This document shows positions 1-8,538 of a stretch of 64,000 nt of DNA, one piece after another. Source of the DNA: Thiosulfatimonas sediminis (GTDB taxonomy: Bacteria; Pseudomonadota; Gammaproteobacteria; Thiomicrospirales; Thiomicrospiraceae); assembly GCF_011398355.1 (NCBI RefSeq), contig NZ_AP021889.1, forward strand, positions 1,116,001-1,180,000, written 5' to 3'. Under the pieces are notes generated by a model, which was given only the letters and a program-made list of their open reading frames with translations, ran no database searches and was not told where the DNA came from. Made by a program: the position numbers and the translations under genes. How positions within the stretch are numbered: position 1 is the first letter of the stretch; the number at the start of each line of letters is the position of its first letter.

Positions 1-783
1 CACTGGGGTTTCATCGGCGTGCAAGACCGGTTGCGTCAGCAAAAAGTCTTTGAGTGCTTGAGCCACCGGTTCAAGTTGAACACCACAGACGCCGACCCAT
101 TCGGCTAAAGTGGAACTGGGTAATTTAACACCGGCCCGTTCAAAGATCTGAGCTTGACGATACAGCGGTAAGTGATCAGCGTATTTGGCGATGAGCAGAT
201 GTGCGAGTAACCCAGAGGTGGGCAGACCTTTATCAATGATTTGTGGGGGCATCGGTTTTTGAATCAGAGTTTCACAGGTATCGCACGCCCATTTGGAGCG
301 AATATGACGTTCAACTTGAAACGTCCCGGGCAGATAATCCAGCTTTTCACTGACGTCTTCACCAATATGGCGTAATTGACAGCCACATGAACAGGTGGTG
401 GATTCGGGATCATGACGGATGTCAAGACGAGGTAGGTGTTCGGGTAGCGGCTGACGCTTAGGTTTTTTCTTTGGTTGCGCTGTGTCGGTTTTGTCTCTAA
501 GCGCATCCAGTTCCGATTCAATCGCGGCAATGTCGGCATCGGTCACTTCATCCAACAGTGTCATCTGTAAGGCGCTGATCTGTTCACTTTTGTGTGAGAA
601 TTTTAAACGTCTGAGATAGGCTAACTCATAGGTGAGTTGATCGATTTTAAGCTCTTTTTGTTGAATGGCTTTGGCATCGGCGGCGATGCGCTGGTCTTTT
701 TCTTCAACCTGAACCAACAACTGCGCCGCCAGTGTTCGTAACTGGTCAGCAGAGAGTTGATGGAGGTTTGGCATTGTTTTCAT
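1..783 (-). CDS. tnpC: IS66 transposase TnpC, type A, partial (N-terminal 261 codons)
   Basis: This is the DDE transposase of the element, broken by the window start. The ATG is at 783, matching the complete copy that starts at 3277. The N-terminal leucine/lysine-rich coiled coil is followed by a Cys-rich zinc-binding segment (CSCGC, then CDTC) and the first catalytic aspartate in HADETPV at the edge. Compared with the complete copy it lacks 21 bp, seven codons (TQEARLQ), in the coiled coil. That is exactly one heptad, and the frame stays open. The missing C-terminal half would carry the other catalytic Asp and Glu. Confidence 0.85.
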   Translation of the reverse strand, partial: MKTMPNLHQLSADQLRTLAAQLLVQVEEKDQRIAADAKAIQQKELKIDQLTYELAYLRRLKFSHKSEQISALQMTLLDEVTDADIAAIESELDALRDKTDTAQPKKKPKRQPLPEHLPRLDIRHDPESTTCSCGCQLRHIGEDVSEKLDYLPGTFQVERHIRSKWACDTCETLIQKPMPPQIIDKGLPTSGLLAHLLIAKYADHLPLYRQAQIFERAGVKLPSSTLAEWVGVCGVQLEPVAQALKDFLLTQPVLHADETPV

Positions 784-800
784 GCCGCGGATTATAAAGA

Positions 801-1130
801 CTAACTCAGTGATAAGGAAGTCTCGAGCCGTTGCCAAGGCAAGCCCTGCACCAGTGCCAGACATTGTTCAGGGGAGAGTGTCACGGAATCGCCCCGCCAC
901 AGCTCAGCCCAATGGAATTTACCTTGATTCAAACGTCGAGCACACAGCCAGATGCCTAAGCCATCGTGGATCAGTATCTTCATTCGATTGCCACGCTTAT
1001 TGGCAAACAGATACGCATGATGGGGTTTGGCCTCACCAAACACGGCAATGACACGAGCTAATGCGGTATCGGGTCCTGCACGCATATCCATGGGTTCAGT
1101 CGCCAGCCAATAATGATCAATGCGAATCAT
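801..1130 (-). CDS. tnpB: IS66 accessory protein TnpB (Orf2), type A
   Basis: A 109-aa IS66 Orf2-like protein. It shows the family pattern: EPMDMRAGPDTALARV near residue 12, then an FANKRGNRMKIL core and a WLCARRLNQGKFHW segment. It is required with TnpA and TnpC for transposition of IS66 elements studied so far; its biochemical role is unknown. Its ATG overlaps the TGA of tnpA (ATGA), which suggests translational coupling. tnpC starts 17 bp downstream. Confidence 0.9.
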   Translation of the reverse strand: MIRIDHYWLATEPMDMRAGPDTALARVIAVFGEAKPHHAYLFANKRGNRMKILIHDGLGIWLCARRLNQGKFHWAELWRGDSVTLSPEQCLALVQGLPWQRLETSLSLS

Positions 1131-1477
1131 GACTGCACCGACTTGACAAAGGCGCTTAATTTGGCCAATTCTGTGACAGGCCAGTGCACAGCAATCTTGC
1201 CTTGAGGTGCAGGCAGTTCGACCAAGAGCGTTTGAGGCGATGACGGCGGCAGATCGTTCAAGACCAGCGGAATAAATGCCGCTTGGGAAGCATGGCGCTT
1301 TTTAAGCTGACGCTTCCAGTTCTGTATTTGATTGGCATTGATGCCGTAGTCTCGAGCCACTTGTGCAATCGAGGTGTTAGGGTCCTCGCAAGCGGTCAAA
1401 ACCTGCTGTTTGAATTCCCGTGAGTAGCGACGGCGAATCTTTTTGACTGTGGGAAGCGTTGATAGTGTGTCTGTCAT
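1127..1477 (-). CDS. tnpA: IS66 accessory protein TnpA (Orf1), type A
   Basis: A 116-aa protein with an N-terminal helix-turn-helix of the IS3/IS66 Orf1 type: basic RRRYSREFKQQV, then SIAQVARDYGINANQIQNWK. It is the likely DNA-binding subunit. The start is taken at the ATG of MTDTLS because it is kept in most copies. A longer frame begins ten codons upstream inside the terminal region. The stop overlaps the tnpB start. Confidence 0.88.
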   Translation of the reverse strand: MTDTLSTLPTVKKIRRRYSREFKQQVLTACEDPNTSIAQVARDYGINANQIQNWKRQLKKRHASQAAFIPLVLNDLPPSSPQTLLVELPAPQGKIAVHWPVTELAKLSAFVKSVQS

Positions 1478-1560
1478 AATAAGTGCCCATTTAAAATACG
1501 TGGGCACCTAATTATTCACAGATAAGTGTGGTTGGTAAGAGGTGTTTACCGGATAGTTAC

Positions 1561-1687
1561 TGCCAATCGGCAATCCGCTGCACCCAAAGTTCGTGTTTGC
1601 TCATCAAAATTCACCTGTGATTGAAAACACATAGAAGAATAACGAACTTTATCCAAGAATTTTAGATGTGGGTAAATTGGCGCTTAC
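1561..1687 (-). mobile_element. Type C IS66 end fragment (tnpA start and terminal repeat)
   Basis: A 127-bp piece of a type C element. It has the first codons of tnpA (ATG at 1604, MSKHELWVQR) and the upstream leader up to the terminal repeat, which ends at 1687 (inwards GTAAGCGCCAATTTACC). The ribosome-binding GGAG of the intact copies reads GGTG here. It is cut on one side by the end of A1 (1560) and abuts the end of A2 (1688) with no base in between. Nothing in it can be functional alone. Confidence 0.85.
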
Positions 1688-1702
1688 GTAAGCGTCCGGC
1701 AA

Positions 1703-3277
1703 TCACCGGTTGCTAGGTTGCCAATTGTGCGGTAGGAGTTGGTCGATTTGACTGGCTTTATGGGTGGGCAAGCGTTCAAGCACGTCTTTGAGATAGGCGT
1801 AAGGATCCAGGCCGTTATTCTTGGCCGATTGAATCAAGCTCATAATATTCGCCGCACGTTGACCACTGCGCAGACTGCCGGCAAACAGCCAATTCTTGCG
1901 ACCTAACGCCCAAGGTCGGATTTGATTTTCCACCCAGTTATTATCGATGGGCAGGCGGCCATCTCCGAGGTATCGGCTTAAGGCATCCCAACGTTTCAGG
2001 CTATAGTGAATCACTTTTTCCGTTGCCCCACCTTTGGGCACTTTTTCTCGATGGACCTGCAGCCATTTGAGCAGCAAGTCCATAATCGGTTTGGATTTTT
2101 GCTGCCGAATGGTCTGTCGTTCCTCTGGGGCTAAGGGTTGAATCTCTTTTTCAATCGCGTAAAGTTGCCCCATTAGTTCAATGGCTTGAATGGCAATCGT
2201 GCTTTTGCCGCTTTCATGCAGTTCCACGAACTTACGACGGGCATGCGCCATGCAACCGACTTCGGTCACGCCTTGTTTAAAACTGGCTTTGTACCCAGGA
2301 TAGTCATCACACACCAACAATCCTTTCCAATCCTGTAGCACCTCTCGTGCAAACTTGCCGTTTCGTCCTTCACTAAAGTGGTAATACACCGCCTTATGTT
2401 GTGCATTGGCTGGATTGGTGTAGGCCCACAGATAGGCTTTATGGGTTTTCTTATTCCCCGGCTTGAGCATGGGCACTGGGGTTTCATCGGCGTGCAAGAC
2501 CGGTTGCGTCAGCAAAAAGTCTTTGAGTGCTTGAGCCACCGGTTCAAGTTGAACACCACAGACGCCGACCCATTCGGCTAAAGTGGAACTGGGTAATTTA
2601 ACACCGGCCCGTTCAAAGATCTGAGCTTGACGATACAGCGGTAAGTGATCAGCGTATTTGGCGATGAGCAGATGTGCGAGTAACCCAGAGGTTGGCAGAC
2701 CTTTGTCAATGATTTGTGGGGGCATCGGTTTTTGAATCAGAGTTTCACAGGCATCGCACGCCCATTTGGAGCGAATATGACGTTCCACTTGAAAGCTACC
2801 GGGCAGATAATCCAGCTTCTCACTGACGTCTTCACCAATATGGCGTAATTGACAGCCACATGAACAGGTGGTGGATTCGGGATCATGACGGATGTCAAGA
2901 CGAGGTAGGTTTTCGGGTAGCGGCTGACGCTTAGGTTTTTTCTTTGGTTGCGCTGTGTCGGTTTTGTCTCTAAGCGCATCCAGTTCCGATTCAATCGCGG
3001 AAATGTCGACATCGGTCACTTCATCCAACAGTGTCATCTGTAAGGCGCTGATCTGTTCACTTTTGTGTGAGAATTTTAAACGTCTGAGATAGGCTAACTC
3101 ATAGGTGAGTTGATCGATTTTAAGCTCTTTTTGTTGCAGCGCTTTGGTATTGGCCGCAATGCGTTGGTCTTTTTCTTGAAGACGAGCTTCTTGAGTCTCG
3201 ACCTGAATGAATAACTGCGCCGCCAGTGTTCGTAACTGGTCGGCAGAGAGTTGATGGAGGTTTGGCATTGTTTTCAT
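1703..3277 (-). CDS. tnpC: IS66 transposase TnpC, type A (complete)
   Basis: A 524-aa DDE transposase. It has an N-terminal coiled coil (about residues 5-75), zinc-binding cysteines (CSCGC and CDAC), and a catalytic domain with Asp in HADETPVPM, Asp in LVCDDYPGY and Glu in NNWVENQIRP. The ATG used gives MKTMPNLHQ; the frame is open further upstream but that part overlaps tnpB. The length is normal for IS66 TnpC. It is probably active in sequence terms: no frameshift or missing catalytic residue is visible. Confidence 0.93.
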   Translation of the reverse strand: MKTMPNLHQLSADQLRTLAAQLFIQVETQEARLQEKDQRIAANTKALQQKELKIDQLTYELAYLRRLKFSHKSEQISALQMTLLDEVTDVDISAIESELDALRDKTDTAQPKKKPKRQPLPENLPRLDIRHDPESTTCSCGCQLRHIGEDVSEKLDYLPGSFQVERHIRSKWACDACETLIQKPMPPQIIDKGLPTSGLLAHLLIAKYADHLPLYRQAQIFERAGVKLPSSTLAEWVGVCGVQLEPVAQALKDFLLTQPVLHADETPVPMLKPGNKKTHKAYLWAYTNPANAQHKAVYYHFSEGRNGKFAREVLQDWKGLLVCDDYPGYKASFKQGVTEVGCMAHARRKFVELHESGKSTIAIQAIELMGQLYAIEKEIQPLAPEERQTIRQQKSKPIMDLLLKWLQVHREKVPKGGATEKVIHYSLKRWDALSRYLGDGRLPIDNNWVENQIRPWALGRKNWLFAGSLRSGQRAANIMSLIQSAKNNGLDPYAYLKDVLERLPTHKASQIDQLLPHNWQPSNR

Positions 3278-3294
3278 GCCGCGGATTATAAAGA

Positions 3295-3624
3295 CTAACT
3301 CAGTGATAAGGAAGTCTCGAGCCGTTGCCAAGGCAAGCCCTGCACCAGTGCCAGACATTGTTCAGGGGAGAGTGTCACGGATTCGCCGCGCCACAGCTCA
3401 GCCCAATGGAATTTACCTTGATTCAAACGTCGAGCACACAGCCAGATGCCTAAGCCATCGTGGATCAGTATCTTCATTCGATTGCCACGCTTATTGGCAA
3501 ACAGATACGCATGATGGGGTTTGGCCTCACCAAACACGGCAATGACACGAGCTAATGCGGTATCGGGTCCTGCACGCATATCCATGGGTTCAGTCGCCAG
3601 CCAATAATGATCAATGCGAATCAT
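3295..3624 (-). CDS. tnpB: IS66 accessory protein TnpB, type A copy A2
   Basis: A 109-aa Orf2-like protein that differs from the A1 copy at one residue (WRGESV instead of WRGDSV). ATGA overlap with tnpA; tnpC begins 17 bp after the stop. Confidence 0.9.
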   Translation of the reverse strand: MIRIDHYWLATEPMDMRAGPDTALARVIAVFGEAKPHHAYLFANKRGNRMKILIHDGLGIWLCARRLNQGKFHWAELWRGESVTLSPEQCLALVQGLPWQRLETSLSLS

Positions 3625-3971
3625 GACTGCACCGACTTGACAAAGGCGCTTAATTTGGCCAATTCTGTGACAGGCCAGTGCACAGCAATCTTGCCTTGAG
3701 GTGCAGGCAGTTCGACCAAGAGCGTTTGAGGCGATGACGGCGGCAGATCGTTCAAGACCAGCGGAATAAATGCCGCTTGGGAAGCATGGCGTTTTTTAAG
3801 CTGACGCTTCCAGTTCTGTATTTGATTGGCATTGATGCCGTAGTCTCGAGCCACTTGTGCAATCGAGGTGTTAGGGTCCTCGCAAGCGGTCAAAACCTGC
3901 TGATTGAATTCCCGTGAGTAGCGACGGCGAATCTTTTTGACTGTGGGAAGCGTTGATAGTGTGTCTGTCAT
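3621..3971 (-). CDS. tnpA: IS66 accessory protein TnpA, type A copy A2
   Basis: A 116-aa helix-turn-helix Orf1 protein starting at MTDTLS. It carries one substitution relative to A1 (SREFNQQV for SREFKQQV) at the edge of the HTH. The stop overlaps the tnpB start. Confidence 0.88.
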   Translation of the reverse strand: MTDTLSTLPTVKKIRRRYSREFNQQVLTACEDPNTSIAQVARDYGINANQIQNWKRQLKKRHASQAAFIPLVLNDLPPSSPQTLLVELPAPQGKIAVHWPVTELAKLSAFVKSVQS

Positions 3972-4054
3972 AATAAGTGCCCATTTAAAATACGTGGGCA
4001 CCTAATTATTCACAGATAAGTGTGGTTGGTAAGAGGTGTTTACCGGACGGTTAC

Positions 4055-4112
4055 GGCAGATAAGCGTGTTCAGTTCCATTAACTGATCCAATGTCATGTC
4101 TTCAATGCGCAT
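4055..4112 (-). pseudogene. Type B fourth ORF, truncated start
   Basis: The first 19 codons (MRIEDMTLDQLMELN...) of the small gene that is complete at 14034-14303 in the other type B copy. The start overlaps the end of tnpC. The rest was lost where the end of A2 now lies at 4054. Confidence 0.85.
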
Positions 4113-5769
4113 GAGCGTAAACCTCTGTCGCTGTGTTTTGACGGTACGGGTGGCGTGGATCAATCAGTGCACGCAGAGGGGCATCAGCGAACCGAGTTTT
4201 CCAGACGCGCGGTGTTAAATCCACAACGTCTTTGGCCGGGTGTCGGCCAATGCGTTGCAATACATCCACCAGGTAAGTGTAGGGGTTAACCTCATGTAAC
4301 TTGCAGGTGCTGATCAGGCTTTGAATCAGACCCAGGTGCTCGGCCCCCAGTTCTGTCCAGCAGAACATCCAGTTTTTCCTACCCATTGGAATGGGCCGCA
4401 AGGCCCGTTCCAGGTGATTGGTGTCCGGTTGCACTTGCGGATCTTTTAAAAACACTTTCAGACTCGCTGTACGACCCAGCACATAGTTCAGCGCTTTTGT
4501 CAGCGGATCACTGGGAACCAGTTGTGGGTTATCGAGTTGCTCCTCACACCATGTGAAGAAGTGATCGACCACTGGCTTTGAATGATCCAGTCGGTACTGG
4601 CGTTTTTTCTCCTCTGTCAGGCCCTGTGTCTGAATGACTTCTTCATTCCGGTAAATCTGTGCGATCTGCTGCAAGGCATCGGTCGCTCGTTCAGGGTGCG
4701 CTTTTTGTGCGTCAATAAAGTAGCGGCGTGCATGCACCCAGCATTGAGCATGCGTAACACCCTGTTGTGTCTCAACGTAGCGCGCATAGGCCGAATACCC
4801 ATCACTGAGCAGGGTGCCATTAAATTGGTCCTTGAGAACGGTTTCTATGTGCAACCGCCCTCGGGAGCTGGCATAGGTAAACACCACTTCGTCAGCATCA
4901 CCATACAGCGGCCAGAACCAGCCGGATTTCATTTTACCCTTTTGTGAGCCTGTCCGGCCCTGATGACCGGCTTTGATTGGGGTCTCATCCATGGCCAGTA
5001 CTCGCGAGCGCAACACATTGTCTGTCTGGGCATCGACAATCGGTTTGAGTAGATCAATGGACCGCTTGACCAGATTGGTCAGGGTGCTGCGACTGACGGT
5101 AATGCCAGCCTGCATAAGCCGTTGATGCTGTCGATACAGGGGCAGATGGAATTGGAATTTGTCGACCAACACTCCGGCGAGCAGACTGACGTCAGCCAGA
5201 GAGTTGTCGAGCACGTTCAACGGTGCGGGCGTTGTGATCAATTTTGGGTTGCAGCCCTTGCGACGGATCACCGGGCGCTCAAACTTGAGTACCACATAGC
5301 TTGAGGCGCGCTGCGCCAGACGATAAGTGGTTTTGATGGCAATGATATCGTACAGGTCCGCATCGGGACCACTGAGTTCTGGCGGTTGCTGTTCGATGAC
5401 TTCCACGGGCACATCGGCGCTGAAGCGCAGACCGGTGTCGTTGAGACAATCGTCGTCACGCTGTTTTTTGCCTGTGCCGCGCTGATAGGCCTGAATGGTG
5501 CGTTTGGGTTCATCCACTGATGTGTCCGGTCGCATTGCCTGTTCACTCTGGAACAGACTGGCCTGCTGGGGCAGGTCAAACACCTGCTTTTCTGACTTGG
5601 GACCGAACAGTTGTTTTTTGAACCAGTCGAGCTGGTGTTCGAGCTTAGCGATGGTTTCTGCCTGCAAGGCTAACTGTTCACGTAGCAGCGCATTTTCCTG
5701 AGCCAGGTCTGTGGCGTCAGACGAGGCGCATAGTGGTGTGGCAGGTGATGTTGAGCCCATTGAAATCAT
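4102..5769 (-). CDS. tnpC: IS66 transposase TnpC, type B copy B1
   Basis: A 555-aa IS66 transposase only distantly similar to the type A and C proteins. An N-terminal leucine-rich coiled coil (LREQLALQAETIAKLEHQL) is followed by the IS66 signature FKKQLFGPKSEK. Catalytic residues appear as Asp in LAMDETPIKAG, Asp in LLSDGYSAY and Glu in NHLERALRP. The C-terminal IS66 motif PMGRKNWMF is present. It lacks the Cys-rich zinc segment in the form seen in A and C. It overlaps the fourth ORF by 11 bp and lies 29 bp after tnpB. Confidence 0.92.
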   Translation of the reverse strand: MISMGSTSPATPLCASSDATDLAQENALLREQLALQAETIAKLEHQLDWFKKQLFGPKSEKQVFDLPQQASLFQSEQAMRPDTSVDEPKRTIQAYQRGTGKKQRDDDCLNDTGLRFSADVPVEVIEQQPPELSGPDADLYDIIAIKTTYRLAQRASSYVVLKFERPVIRRKGCNPKLITTPAPLNVLDNSLADVSLLAGVLVDKFQFHLPLYRQHQRLMQAGITVSRSTLTNLVKRSIDLLKPIVDAQTDNVLRSRVLAMDETPIKAGHQGRTGSQKGKMKSGWFWPLYGDADEVVFTYASSRGRLHIETVLKDQFNGTLLSDGYSAYARYVETQQGVTHAQCWVHARRYFIDAQKAHPERATDALQQIAQIYRNEEVIQTQGLTEEKKRQYRLDHSKPVVDHFFTWCEEQLDNPQLVPSDPLTKALNYVLGRTASLKVFLKDPQVQPDTNHLERALRPIPMGRKNWMFCWTELGAEHLGLIQSLISTCKLHEVNPYTYLVDVLQRIGRHPAKDVVDLTPRVWKTRFADAPLRALIDPRHPYRQNTATEVYAHAH

Positions 5770-5798
5770 GGGCTGTATTATACCAAATACTAACGTAC

Positions 5799-6143
5799 TT
5801 ATACCCTTTTGAAACGCTTGAATTGGCGGTATTTTTGCACTTCAATACCATCGATGAGCAGCTGCAGATCAGCAAGCGTCAGCGCATGATGGGACGCATT
5901 GGATTTGGGCACTGGGAACTGTCCCTGTTGCAGTTGTTTGGCCCACAGGCAGTAGCCGGTTCCGGTAAAATACAGCATCTTCATCTGGGTTTTACGGCGA
6001 TTGATGAAGACAAAGTAGTGACCGCTGAGCGGATCTTGTTTGAGTTGGTTGCGAACCAGGGCGCTGAGGCCTTGGAAGGATTTTCGCATGTCGGTGGGCT
6101 GGGTGCACAGCCAGATACGCGCTTGACTATCGAGCCCGATCAT
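5799..6143 (-). CDS. tnpB: IS66 accessory protein TnpB, type B copy B1
   Basis: A 114-aa Orf2-like protein: IWLCTQPTDMRKSFQGLSAL near the N-terminus, then FINRRKTQMKMLYF and WAKQLQQGQF. Its ATG overlaps the TGA of the interrupted tnpA (6140-6142). Confidence 0.9.
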   Translation of the reverse strand: MIGLDSQARIWLCTQPTDMRKSFQGLSALVRNQLKQDPLSGHYFVFINRRKTQMKMLYFTGTGYCLWAKQLQQGQFPVPKSNASHHALTLADLQLLIDGIEVQKYRQFKRFKRV

Positions 6144-6231
6144 CCGTTCTGGCTCAGTCGCAGTTCAACACCGTTGCCCAGACTTAGAACAATGTTCCAG
6201 CCAGAGTCGCTCGCGCGTGAGTCATTTATCA
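6140..6231 (-). pseudogene. tnpA: Type B tnpA, 3' part (split by type C insertion)
   Basis: The last 28 codons of type B tnpA (ending VELRLSQNG, stop 6140-6142). It includes the target duplication ATTTATCA at 6224-6231. Removing the type C element and one copy of the duplication joins this in frame to 8539-8751, giving a 98-aa Orf1 protein. Confidence 0.85.
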
Positions 6232-6314
6232 GTAAGCGCCAATTTACCCACATCTAAAATTCCTGAATAAAGTTCGTTATTCTTCTATGTGTTTTCAATC
6301 ACAGGAGAATTTTG

Positions 6315-6614
6315 ATGAGCAAACACGAACTTTGGGTGCAGCGGATTGCCGATTGGCAAGCCAGTGGTCTTTCACAACGGGCATTTTGCCAGCAGCAAGG
6401 CTTGGCGATTTCAACCTTTTATACTTGGCGACGTAGGCTTCGAAACTTAAGCCAAGCACCCATCAAAGAATCTTCTGCCTTTTTGCCGATGGTGATTCAC
6501 GATCAGCCTGAACCGTGCTCAACCAGCATTGCAGTCAAGGCAAAAGGATTGGTATTTGAGTGTTCCGTGGTGCAATTAGCGCAATTAATCACCGAGTTGA
6601 ATCGTCATGCTTAG
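6315..6614 (+). CDS. tnpA: IS66 accessory protein TnpA, type C copy C1
   Basis: A 99-aa Orf1 protein with the pattern LWVQRIADWQASGLSQRAFC...FYTWRRRLR, a short helix-turn-helix of the IS66 TnpA kind. The ATG at 6315 lies 7 bp after GGAG. Its end overlaps tnpB by 8 bp. Confidence 0.9.
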   Translation: MSKHELWVQRIADWQASGLSQRAFCQQQGLAISTFYTWRRRLRNLSQAPIKESSAFLPMVIHDQPEPCSTSIAVKAKGLVFECSVVQLAQLITELNRHA

Positions 6615-6963
6615 ACCAAGCTTTGATGCACACGTCTTTGTCTATCGTGATCCGGTGGATATGCGTAAATCCATTAATGGACTGGCGGCCATTGTGGAAG
6701 CTGAGCTGGGACATTCTCCCATGAATGGTGCACTGTTTGTGTTTTGCAACCGTTCTCGCGATAAGGTCAAACTCCTCTACTGGGAGCGCAATGGCTTTGT
6801 GCTCTGGTACAAGCGATTAGAGAAACACAAGTTTAAATGGCTCAATCCTCAGGAAACAAAGGATTCGATTGAAGTTACCGGCAAACAGCTCAATCAGTTA
6901 CTCGATGGCTTGGATATTTTTCAACAGCCGCATCAATCACTTTTCTATGACAACGTGGGCTAA
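6607..6963 (+). CDS. tnpB: IS66 accessory protein TnpB, type C copy C1
   Basis: A 118-aa Orf2-like protein with VYRDPVDMRKSINGLAAIVE, FVFCNRSRDKVKLLYW and FVLWYKRLEKHKFKW, all typical of IS66 Orf2. It starts inside the end of tnpA; tnpC starts 20 bp after its stop. Confidence 0.92.
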   Translation: MLRPSFDAHVFVYRDPVDMRKSINGLAAIVEAELGHSPMNGALFVFCNRSRDKVKLLYWERNGFVLWYKRLEKHKFKWLNPQETKDSIEVTGKQLNQLLDGLDIFQQPHQSLFYDNVG

Positions 6964-6983
6964 TTCGGGTATCTTACCCGCCC

Positions 6984-8507
6984 ATGAAGAAACGCCTCTC
7001 TGCTAAAGATTTACCCGATGATATCGACGCCTTAAAAGCCTTGGTTTTGCAAAAAGACCAGCAAATCGACACCTTATCAACGGAAGTCAGTCGTCTGTCT
7101 GAATTAGTCATGTTCTTTAAGGTTCGTCAATTCTATAAAAGCAGTGAAAAACACCCCGATCAAGCGGAACTGTTTAATGAACCCGAAGTCGAGGACAATT
7201 CGTCTTTGAGAGCGTCGAGTGATGAATCCTCGAGTGACTCACCCAAAGCAAAATCCAACGCCGGTCGTAAACCCTTACCAAAGAATCTTCCCCGTCAACG
7301 CGTTGAACATTGCTTACCGGCCGGTGAGAAATGTGACTGTGGCTCAGAGTTCAAAGAGATCGGTGAAGAAGTCTCTGAGCAATTAGAAATTATTCCTGCC
7401 AAAATCATTGTTCGTCAGTTAGTGCGTAAAAAATACGCCTGCCCATGTTGTGAGGGTTCGCTTAAGTTAGCGTCCATGCCCAAACAGCCGATTCCCAAAA
7501 GCATCGCCGGTCCGGGATTAATGGCCTACATTGCCACCGCGAAATACCAAGATGGCGTACCGCTGTATCGTCAAGAAAAAGCCTTTGAACGTTTAGAGGT
7601 CGAACTGTCACGCCAAACGATGGCCAACTGGATGATTAAGGGGGCCCAACTCTGCCAGCCTCTGTACAACCTGATGCAAGATTCTCTGCTGGACAGTGGC
7701 TATGTGCACATGGATGAAACGCGTGTGCAAGTGCTCAATGAGGTGGGGAAAACCGCAGAGAGCCACAGTTACATGTGGGTACGCAAGACGGGTGATCAAA
7801 AACACCCAGTGGTGTTATTCGACTATTCACCGGATCGCACCGCACAAACCGCCCTGAATTTACTGCCTGAGTTTAAAGGCTTCCTACAAACCGATGACTA
7901 TGCGGGTTATCACAAAATCGGTGCAATGGAACAGATTACCCATCTAGGTTGTTGGGCCCATGCCCGACGTAAGTTTATGGATGCCAAAAAAGTACTGCCT
8001 AAGAATAAAACCGGCAAGGCGGACATGGCACTCAATCTCATTCAAAAGCTCTATCAAATTGAACAACACATCAAAGACCAACCACCAAATAAACGACTCA
8101 AGGTCCGGCAAACCGAAAGCCTGCGGGTTTTAGAACAGCTCAAAACGTGGTTGGATAAAAGCCTCAACAGCACCGTGCCCAAAAGCAAACTCGGTGAGGC
8201 CTTGAGCTATCTGGCAAAAAACTGGGAAAAACTTCAAATCTTCACCACGAATGGGCGATTGAATATCGACAACAACCCAGTTGAGAATGCCATTCGTCCC
8301 TTCGCGATCGGACGCAAGAACTGGCTCTTTAGCCAATCGGTTAAAGGCGCCAAAGCCAGTGCGATGCTGTACAGCTTGATTGAAACCGCCAAAGCCAACG
8401 GACTCGAACCCCAAGCTTATCTCACTCATCTTTTCCGAGACCTGCCCAACTGCGACACCCTCGAGCAGTTCGAAGCACTTCTGCCGTGGAATCACACCGC
8501 ATCCTAG
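6984..8507 (+). CDS. tnpC: IS66 transposase TnpC, type C copy C1
   Basis: A 507-aa transposase with an N-terminal coiled coil (about residues 8-45), zinc-binding cysteines (CDCGS and CPCC), then catalytic Asp in HMDETRVQV, Asp in LQTDDYAGY and Glu in NNPVENAIRP. GRKNWLF follows. It is intact and of normal length. It differs from its mirror copy at two neighbouring residues near the C-terminus (RDLPNC here, RNLANC there). Confidence 0.93.
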   Translation: MKKRLSAKDLPDDIDALKALVLQKDQQIDTLSTEVSRLSELVMFFKVRQFYKSSEKHPDQAELFNEPEVEDNSSLRASSDESSSDSPKAKSNAGRKPLPKNLPRQRVEHCLPAGEKCDCGSEFKEIGEEVSEQLEIIPAKIIVRQLVRKKYACPCCEGSLKLASMPKQPIPKSIAGPGLMAYIATAKYQDGVPLYRQEKAFERLEVELSRQTMANWMIKGAQLCQPLYNLMQDSLLDSGYVHMDETRVQVLNEVGKTAESHSYMWVRKTGDQKHPVVLFDYSPDRTAQTALNLLPEFKGFLQTDDYAGYHKIGAMEQITHLGCWAHARRKFMDAKKVLPKNKTGKADMALNLIQKLYQIEQHIKDQPPNKRLKVRQTESLRVLEQLKTWLDKSLNSTVPKSKLGEALSYLAKNWEKLQIFTTNGRLNIDNNPVENAIRPFAIGRKNWLFSQSVKGAKASAMLYSLIETAKANGLEPQAYLTHLFRDLPNCDTLEQFEALLPWNHTAS

Positions 8508-8538
8508 AAAACTAGGGTGTGGGTAAATTGTCGCTTAC

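Larger units (their letters stand above)
1..1560 (-). mobile_element. IS66-family element type A, copy A1 (3' part beyond window)
   Basis: Left part of a type A element carrying tnpA, tnpB and the first half of tnpC, cut by the window edge. Its tnpA-side end is at 1560 and reads inwards GTAACTATCCGGTAAACACC, a variant of the end of the complete copies. The element has landed in the tnpA of a type C element, of which 127 bp remain at 1561-1687. The expected 8-bp target duplication would be 1561-1568 plus a partner outside the window. It lies in the same orientation as the complete copy at 1688-4054, so the two form a direct repeat. Confidence 0.85.
1688..4054 (-). mobile_element. IS66-family element type A, complete copy A2
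   Basis: A complete 2367-bp element, the same length as the copy at 22845. The terminal inverted repeats are GTAAGCGTCCGGCAATCACC (from 1688) and GTAACCGTCCGGTAAACACC (inwards from 4054), 17 of 20 matching. All three genes are intact. The flanking octamers differ (GCGCTTAC at 1680-1687; GGCAGATA at 4055-4062), so there is no target duplication. One side is the end of a type C fragment and the other lies inside the fourth gene of a type B element. An adjacent deletion or recombination after insertion is inferred. Confidence 0.92.
4055..8538. repeat. Left arm of 4484-bp inverted repeat
   Basis: This arm (type B fourth-ORF start, tnpC, tnpB, tnpA tail, plus complete type C) is repeated in reverse at 9608-14091. 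Both arms are exactly 4484 bp. About nine base differences were noticed by eye, so identity is above 99%. The arms are separated by 1069 bp. Confidence 0.93.
6232..8538 (+). mobile_element. IS66-family element type C, complete copy C1, in type B tnpA
   Basis: A complete 2307-bp element. The terminal repeats are GTAAGCGCCAATTTACCCAC (from 6232) and GTAAGCGACAATTTACCCAC (inwards from 8538), 21 of 23 matching over the wider repeat. The flanks carry a perfect 8-bp target duplication ATTTATCA (6224-6231 and 8539-8546), the normal length for IS66. The insertion splits the tnpA of the type B element in which it sits. Confidence 0.95.
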
